NCBI RefSeq assembly: GCF_002968285.2
Contig: NZ_CP134400.1
Coordinates: forward strand, 806,001 to 870,000
Origin: Mycobacterium sp. ITM-2016-00318
Lineage (GTDB): Bacteria; Actinomycetota; Actinomycetes; Mycobacteriales; Mycobacteriaceae
DNA: 64,000 nucleotides
Direction: 5' to 3'
Shown: piece by piece, positions 59,524 through 64,000 of the stretch
Position numbering within the stretch: position 1 is the stretch's first letter
Layout: every line of letters begins with the position of its first letter
Notes under the pieces: generated by a model
What the model saw: the letters and a program-made list of their open reading frames with translations, nothing else
Databases searched by the model: none
Told to the model about the DNA's origin: nothing
Program-made: the position numbers and the translations under genes

Positions 59524-60888
59524 ATGGTTGAGACGAGCACACCCGCTGAGGTTGCCGAGCTTCCGTCGCCTCGAACGAATCCCCTTTCGATGCGGCAGCA
59601 GATTCGCGCTATCAGGACATTCCACACCGGCCAGGAGCTGCTGCGCGACGCCGGTGGGCACGTGACCCGCTTGAAGAACGGACCGGCCTGGTTGACGCCG
59701 GAGGCTGTGCTCGCGACGTCACCGCGGGCGGCCCGCGACATCCTCGGTGGGGCCGGCAGCGCCGAGCGGACACCCGCCCACGACGAGGTCCGCTCCCTGC
59801 TAGGTGCGAGCCTCTTCACGTTCACACACGATCCCTGGCTGCCCCGTCGGCGCGCCCTGCAGCCCGTCTTCACCAAACACAACGTTCGCGTCTTCGGCGG
59901 GCAGATCACTCAGGCCGCCGACATGGTCGCCGCCAGCTGGAGCGACGGCCAACACGTCGACCTCGACGCCGAGTGCCGCCGACTCACGCTGCGAGCACTC
60001 GGCAACTCGGTACTAGGCATCGATCTCGACGAGCGCGCCGACGCGATCGCCGAACCCCTGAGGACAGCCCTTGGCTATGTCACAGCCCGCATCACCAGTT
60101 TCGTCAAACCGCCCCGCTGGCTGCCCACTCCCGCCCGCCGGCGAGCCCGCGCCGCGGCCGCCACTTTGCACCGACTGGCCGCAGAGGTCCTGCAAACCTG
60201 CCGCGACGACCCGACCCACGACGCCCCTCTGGTGCGGGCGATGATCAACGCGACCGACCCGGCCACCGGCCGCCCACTGACCGACGACGAGATACGCAAC
60301 GAACTCATCGTGTTCATGTCGGCCGGACACGACACCACCGCCACCACCCTGACCTACGCGCTGTGGGCGCTCGGCTGCCACCCCGAGATGCAGAGCAAGG
60401 TTCGCGCCGAAACCGATGCCATCGGTGACCGGGAGCTGACCCCCGACGACGTTCCCCGACTGCGTTACACAGTCCAGGTGCTGCACGAGGCGCTGCGCCT
60501 ATGCCCGCCGGCCCCCTCGATTCCGCGGCTGATCACCCGCGATATCGAAGTCGACGGACATCTCGTGAAGGCAGGCACGTTGTGCACGGTGGGGGTTTAT
60601 GCGATGCACCGCGACCCCGACCTGTGGGAAGACCCCCTGCGGTTCGACCCCGATCGGTTCAGCCCGGAGAAAGCCGCGGGCCGCGACCGCTGGCAATACA
60701 TCCCGTTCAGCGCGGGCCCCCGTAGCTGCATCGGCGACCACTTCGCCATGCTCGAAGCCACCCTTGCATTGGCCACCATCATCCGGCGCACCGAAATCCG
60801 TTCTCTCAACGACGATTTCCCGGTCGCGCTGCCCTTTACGATGGTCGCCGCAGACCCTGTTTTCGCGCAGGTGAACGCGCGCAGATAG
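59524..60888 (+). CDS. Cytochrome P450 (second)
   Basis: 454 residues from the ATG at 59524, with GAGGAGG six bases upstream; a TTG at 59500 is less likely. I-helix SAGHDTTATTL, the conserved acid-Thr pair; K-helix HEALRLCPPAPSIPR; the meander PLRFDPDRFSPE; heme loop FSAGPRSCIGDHFAMLE with Cys402. The I-helix and heme loop are CYP-class type of mycobacterial lipid or sterol hydroxylases, but the subfamily is not assigned. It stands alone, without a ferredoxin or reductase next to it. Confidence 0.93.
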   Translation: MVETSTPAEVAELPSPRTNPLSMRQQIRAIRTFHTGQELLRDAGGHVTRLKNGPAWLTPEAVLATSPRAARDILGGAGSAERTPAHDEVRSLLGASLFTFTHDPWLPRRRALQPVFTKHNVRVFGGQITQAADMVAASWSDGQHVDLDAECRRLTLRALGNSVLGIDLDERADAIAEPLRTALGYVTARITSFVKPPRWLPTPARRRARAAAATLHRLAAEVLQTCRDDPTHDAPLVRAMINATDPATGRPLTDDEIRNELIVFMSAGHDTTATTLTYALWALGCHPEMQSKVRAETDAIGDRELTPDDVPRLRYTVQVLHEALRLCPPAPSIPRLITRDIEVDGHLVKAGTLCTVGVYAMHRDPDLWEDPLRFDPDRFSPEKAAGRDRWQYIPFSAGPRSCIGDHFAMLEATLALATIIRRTEIRSLNDDFPVALPFTMVAADPVFAQVNARR

Positions 60889-61033
60889 CCGACCGACCCG
60901 CGCTTGACGCAAAGATCCGCCCGCTGCAAACAGCACCGCGTCGCTCGGGCGGTCGTGCGCGCCGGTTGTCGGTCGGGTCCGCCACACTCGGTTGCGATCG
61001 CCGTTGCGGTTAGTCTGCACTTACTCGAGTTCC

Positions 61034-61627
61034 ATGGCGAGAGGAGACGAGGCGGTGCCCGACCTTGCACACTTGCCGCGCGGCTTGCTGAGCCTGGAGC
61101 AGTGGAATGCGCTTGAACTCGACCCGACGCGACGGTGGGAACTCAGTGAGGGGACCCTCGTCATGTCGCCGCGCCCCCAGCTTTGGCATCAGCGCATTTC
61201 CAGAAGGCTCACCCGCCTCCTCGAGGATCACCTGCCGGACGGGCTCGAGGCGGTTCCCGAGATCGAGGTGATAACGCGAGCATCATTTCCACCGAGTGTC
61301 CGTGACCCTGACATCGTCGTGGTTGCAGATCGCGTTTTCGAGCGGCGTCCTACTCGGGTCTCTGCGGCGGATGTCGTGCTCGTCGTGGAGATCGTCTCGC
61401 CGGGCTCGCGCGGAACGGATCACGTGATGAAGTTGCACGAGTACGCGAAGGCGGGCATCGCAAACTATTGGATCGTCGATCCCGACGCACCGGCTGATGA
61501 GCGGTTTCTCGCATACCGTCTCGAAGCTGGAACCTATCAACAGGTCGCGGCGCTCGAAGGGGACAGGGTTCGTGTGAACGAGCCGACAGCGTTGGAATTC
61601 GCACTGGATCTGTTGACGGGTCGCTAG
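61034..61627 (+). CDS. Uma2-family PD-(D/E)XK nuclease-like protein
   Basis: 197 residues from the ATG at 61034 (MARGDEAVPDLAHLPRG). The Uma2/DUF820 pattern is clear: WELSEGTLVMSPRPQLWHQR, the catalytic-core strand PDIVVVADRV (Asp) and VVLVVEIVSPGSRGTDHVMK (Glu-x-x-Ser and following Lys region), then EYAKAGIANYWIVDPDAP. Members have a restriction-endonuclease fold and are often multiplied in actinobacteria and cyanobacteria; biochemical function is mostly unknown. The start is chosen because the earlier part of the frame overlaps low-complexity sequence. Confidence 0.85.
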   Translation: MARGDEAVPDLAHLPRGLLSLEQWNALELDPTRRWELSEGTLVMSPRPQLWHQRISRRLTRLLEDHLPDGLEAVPEIEVITRASFPPSVRDPDIVVVADRVFERRPTRVSAADVVLVVEIVSPGSRGTDHVMKLHEYAKAGIANYWIVDPDAPADERFLAYRLEAGTYQQVAALEGDRVRVNEPTALEFALDLLTGR

Positions 61628-61707
61628 TCCTCGGTCGCCCATCCCGAGTAGGCCAAGCGGCAGAAGGTCGGTCAAGTTCTAGCCCACGAATCCGGCATCA
61701 TGGTGAT

Positions 61708-63375
61708 GTGCCGCTCTCCGAAACGACGCTGCTCGAGGTGGCCGGTGAGCTGGTCTACGCCCGGGGCGAAGACTACGTTCGTTACGTCCGCGGGCTCCGC
61801 ACGACCGAGTCCAAGGCCTACGCGTCGATCCAGGCCAAGAACGTCTACCAAGTCGAGCTCGACTGGTCCGGTCCACTACCCGACGGGTCCTGTACTTGCC
61901 GGCATCATGCCGACGGCAACTTCTGCAAGCATCTGGTTGCGACCGGACTCGCCGCGATCGACTCCGGACGGGTCGCGATCGACGACACATCCAGCAGTAC
62001 GGCCGAGGCTGGGCTAGAAGCAGCGGTGCAGGCGATGGATGTCGATGAGCTGCGTGACCTGGTGATGACACTTGCGCAGCGCGATGACGGGGTGCGCCGC
62101 GTGCTGGAGATTCGCGCCACGACAGCGGCAGGTGACGACACGCACGCCAAAGCCGAGCTGGAGGCCTACGTGCGAAACACGTTGGCGTTCCGCGGCTTTG
62201 TCGACTACCGACGTTCCTTTGAGGTCGCGGAAGCGGCCAGTGACATGCTCGACGAACTCGAAAACCACCTGAACAGTGGCGCCGCCGAACTCGTCCGGCC
62301 GGCATTGCTGCGCGCAGTAACCCGGTTGCGCAAGATCATCGAGCACGTTGACGACTCCTCGGGCTCGATCGGTGATCAATGCCAGCGCGCCGCCGACCTC
62401 TACGCGCGGGCCTGCCGGCTGGGTGAGCCCGACCCCGTCAAACTCGCGACGTGGCTCGTGAAATTCCGCGCTGACTCGCCGGGGTGGCCGACCCTGGGCT
62501 TAGCGGACTTCATCGACTGTTTCGACGAGCAGGCACTCGGTGCGTACCGCCGGGCGGTGGCGGCCCTGGATCGAAAGCTCGCAGATCGTGATCAATGGGG
62601 GCGGTTCGAAGTCGACGCAATGCTGCTGGAGCTCGCCGATCACGACGGCGATGTCGACCGGGCCGTCCACTTACTCAGTGAGCGGGAACACCCGCAGTAC
62701 GGGGCGATCGTCAACCGGTTACGCGCAGCCGGACGCACAGAGGATGCGGTGGCATGGATCGACCGCGCAGTTGCCGAGGGACGAGTCACCAGTCATGGTG
62801 CTGGCAACGCATACTGGCTGAGCCCAGACGACGTCGCCGCGACCTATCAGGGACTGGGCCGGATCGACGATGCGGTCGGTGTCCTTCGCGCCGACTTCAT
62901 GCGGCAGCCGTCGGTCTCCACCTATCGAGTCCTACTCGATTTCGCTGTCGGCATCGACCGTGCCGACACCGAACGCACCTGGGCCTTCGGCCACGCGCGG
63001 CAACTTGCGGCGTCTGACCGCTTCGCGGCCGGCGCGGTCCTGGTCCAGCTTTGTCTGAGCGAGGGTGATGTCGATGCCGCGTGGCAGGTCGCCGACCGTT
63101 ATGGCCCTGGCTGGGCGTGGCGAGAACTGGCCGACCGAGGCGCCGAGGCTCGGCCGGTCAAAGCCGCAGACCTGTACCGGCCGCAGCTTGAAAAGGATCT
63201 GCGGCACCCCAACTCCAAGCTTTATCCTGACATCGCCGACACGCTGGTGACGATGGCCGATCTCTACGAACGAGGCGGTCGCAGTGCCGATTTCGCGTCG
63301 TTCATCGCGCAGATCCGCCACGACTACGGTAGGCGACCCTCGCTGATGAAGGCGCTAGACGCGAAGGGGCTCTGA
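61708..63375 (+). CDS. SWIM zinc-finger protein
   Basis: 555 residues with a GTG start. Zinc finger of the SWIM type near the N-terminus: C62-x-C64 (SCTCRHHADGN) and C73-x-H75 (FCKHL). The remainder is alpha-helical with repeats that resemble TPR-like hairpins, such as DEQALGAYRRAVAALDRKLA, DVDRAVHLLSEREHPQYGAI, NRLRAAGRTEDAVAWIDRAV and QGLGRIDDAVGVLRADFMRQ. The same architecture is widespread in actinobacteria as an uncharacterised SWIM protein; SWIM fingers bind DNA or proteins. No catalytic motif was found. Confidence 0.88.
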   Translation: MPLSETTLLEVAGELVYARGEDYVRYVRGLRTTESKAYASIQAKNVYQVELDWSGPLPDGSCTCRHHADGNFCKHLVATGLAAIDSGRVAIDDTSSSTAEAGLEAAVQAMDVDELRDLVMTLAQRDDGVRRVLEIRATTAAGDDTHAKAELEAYVRNTLAFRGFVDYRRSFEVAEAASDMLDELENHLNSGAAELVRPALLRAVTRLRKIIEHVDDSSGSIGDQCQRAADLYARACRLGEPDPVKLATWLVKFRADSPGWPTLGLADFIDCFDEQALGAYRRAVAALDRKLADRDQWGRFEVDAMLLELADHDGDVDRAVHLLSEREHPQYGAIVNRLRAAGRTEDAVAWIDRAVAEGRVTSHGAGNAYWLSPDDVAATYQGLGRIDDAVGVLRADFMRQPSVSTYRVLLDFAVGIDRADTERTWAFGHARQLAASDRFAAGAVLVQLCLSEGDVDAAWQVADRYGPGWAWRELADRGAEARPVKAADLYRPQLEKDLRHPNSKLYPDIADTLVTMADLYERGGRSADFASFIAQIRHDYGRRPSLMKALDAKGL

Positions 63376-63480
63376 ACGGAGGGCGGCATTGCCACTGGCC
63401 GTGAGTACCGTCCGCGATATGAGTGAGAAAGCCGAGCACACACGGCCAAATAGATCCGACGTGACGAGCGGCGGGCGAAG

Positions 63481-64000
63481 ATGCGCAACGGGAAAGGTTC
63501 TGCCGACACGACGTTCAGGGACGCGTTACGTCGTGCCCTGGGGCGGCATCCACTCGGCCTGCTCAGCATCGCCAGCATGATGATCCATGTGGCGAAACCT
63601 GATCGCTCACATCGCCGGCGTGTGATGCCAATTATCTCGATCAGATCCTGGCTGGCTTGATCGAGACGCGGAATCGGGAGACGACCTCGCTGTTGGCCGT
63701 CATCGCCGAGCTCCTCGTCGACGATCCGGAGCCGCAACTCCGGTGCCGACGCGAAGTGGCTGAACGAGGCGAGCATCTGCCGCGGTGGATCGGACCCCTG
63801 TCGCGGGTCGAGGTCTACCGCGCGGTGCGCAGAGCCTACGTGTTTGGCGACGTCGACGAACTCGTGATCGGTATGCGACTCGCCGGTGGGTATGAGCTGA
63901 GTTTCGCCGTCCGGATTGATCACAACATGTCGTCGAGCGATGTCGACGCCGGAGCGGTCAAGGGTCCGATCGACGACGTGCTGGCGCGAGTAGCCGATCT
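63481..64000 (+). pseudogene. Frameshifted uncharacterised gene, 3' cut by window edge
   Basis: An ATG at 63481 opens FRDALRRALGRHPLGLLSIA and SMMIHVAKPD. From about 63603, in another frame, the coding-like sequence DANYLDQILAGLIETRNRET continues with TSLLAVIAELLVDDPEPQLR, VYRAVRRAYVFGDVDELVIG and further to the edge. The first frame stops at 63660 and the second has a stop at 63600-63602, so a frameshift or short deletion occurred between about 63590 and 63624. Both parts look like one helical protein of unknown family; its C-terminal part is outside the window. Confidence 0.6.

Noticed and set aside
1..64000. CRISPR arrays, insertion sequences, tRNA and rRNA genes
   Set aside because: No regularly spaced repeats, transposase motifs, or tRNA/rRNA-like sequences were found on reading; a dedicated search program could still find a divergent tRNA.

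Overview
The window looks like about 64 kb of chromosome from a fast-growing mycobacterium (Mycolicibacterium-like). The DNA is GC-rich. It carries two wax-ester/diacylglycerol acyltransferases, a FadD6-type acyl-CoA synthetase, a second FadD-like ligase, two cytochromes P450, an EthA-like Baeyer-Villiger monooxygenase, one-membrane-span Ser/Thr kinases and a PknH-sensor-type lipoprotein, a combination typical of Mycobacteriaceae. The species is an inference from family content, not from a marker gene.

Layout. 0-8.3 kb: end of a glycosyltransferase, a GH130-like glycosidase/phosphorylase and an HPF-like protein; a TetR regulator with a perfect 19-bp palindrome; an NTF2-like protein; an alpha/beta hydrolase; divergent alcohol and aldehyde dehydrogenases. 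8.5-12.7 kb: a tight amidohydrolase / D-aminoacylase-like / P450 operon behind a promoter that may give a leaderless mRNA. 12.7-28.4 kb: lipid metabolism. A DUF422 membrane protein, BVMO and PlsC-like acyltransferase read left; WS/DGAT, fadD6 and an alpha/beta hydrolase read right; then come a large secreted-type esterase and a WS/DGAT-SDR-FadD trio. 28.4-33 kb holds several gene remnants around a Mut7-C protein, an ABM-like double-domain protein and a triple-LysM esterase. 33-38.3 kb: a sugar operon (EamA transporter, BadF-type kinase, AgaS-like isomerase, KbaZ/GatZ-like aldolase subunit) with a divergent DeoR regulator, consistent with N-acetylgalactosamine/galactosamine/tagatose use.

38.4-48 kb is a probable anti-phage defence island of lower GC. 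It has a soluble protein plus four-helix membrane protein pair (RexAB/Kiwa-like layout). It also has a right-reading GHKL(MORC/MutL-like) ATPase / Mrr-helicase / unknown-protein operon, with a Dcm-type cytosine methyltransferase, a Vsr-type nuclease and an HNH nuclease beside it. This matches the published idea of restriction-modification systems built around MutL/MORC-like ATPases, but the exact gene set, with an Mrr-helicase fusion instead of a Z1 protein and an unrecognised third subunit, looks unusual.

48.2-59.2 kb is a cell-envelope signalling cluster. Two paralogous transmembrane Ser/Thr kinases are interleaved with a beta-lactamase-like serine hydrolase, an M14 peptidase and a zinc metalloprotease lipoprotein whose signal peptide is separated from the body by a frameshift at a run of ten G. 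Nearby lie small secreted proteins, a free-standing PASTA lipoprotein and a free-standing PknH-type sensor lipoprotein. 59.5-64 kb: a P450, a Uma2-family protein, a SWIM zinc-finger protein and a frameshifted gene running off the right edge. I saw no rRNA, tRNA, insertion sequence or CRISPR array.
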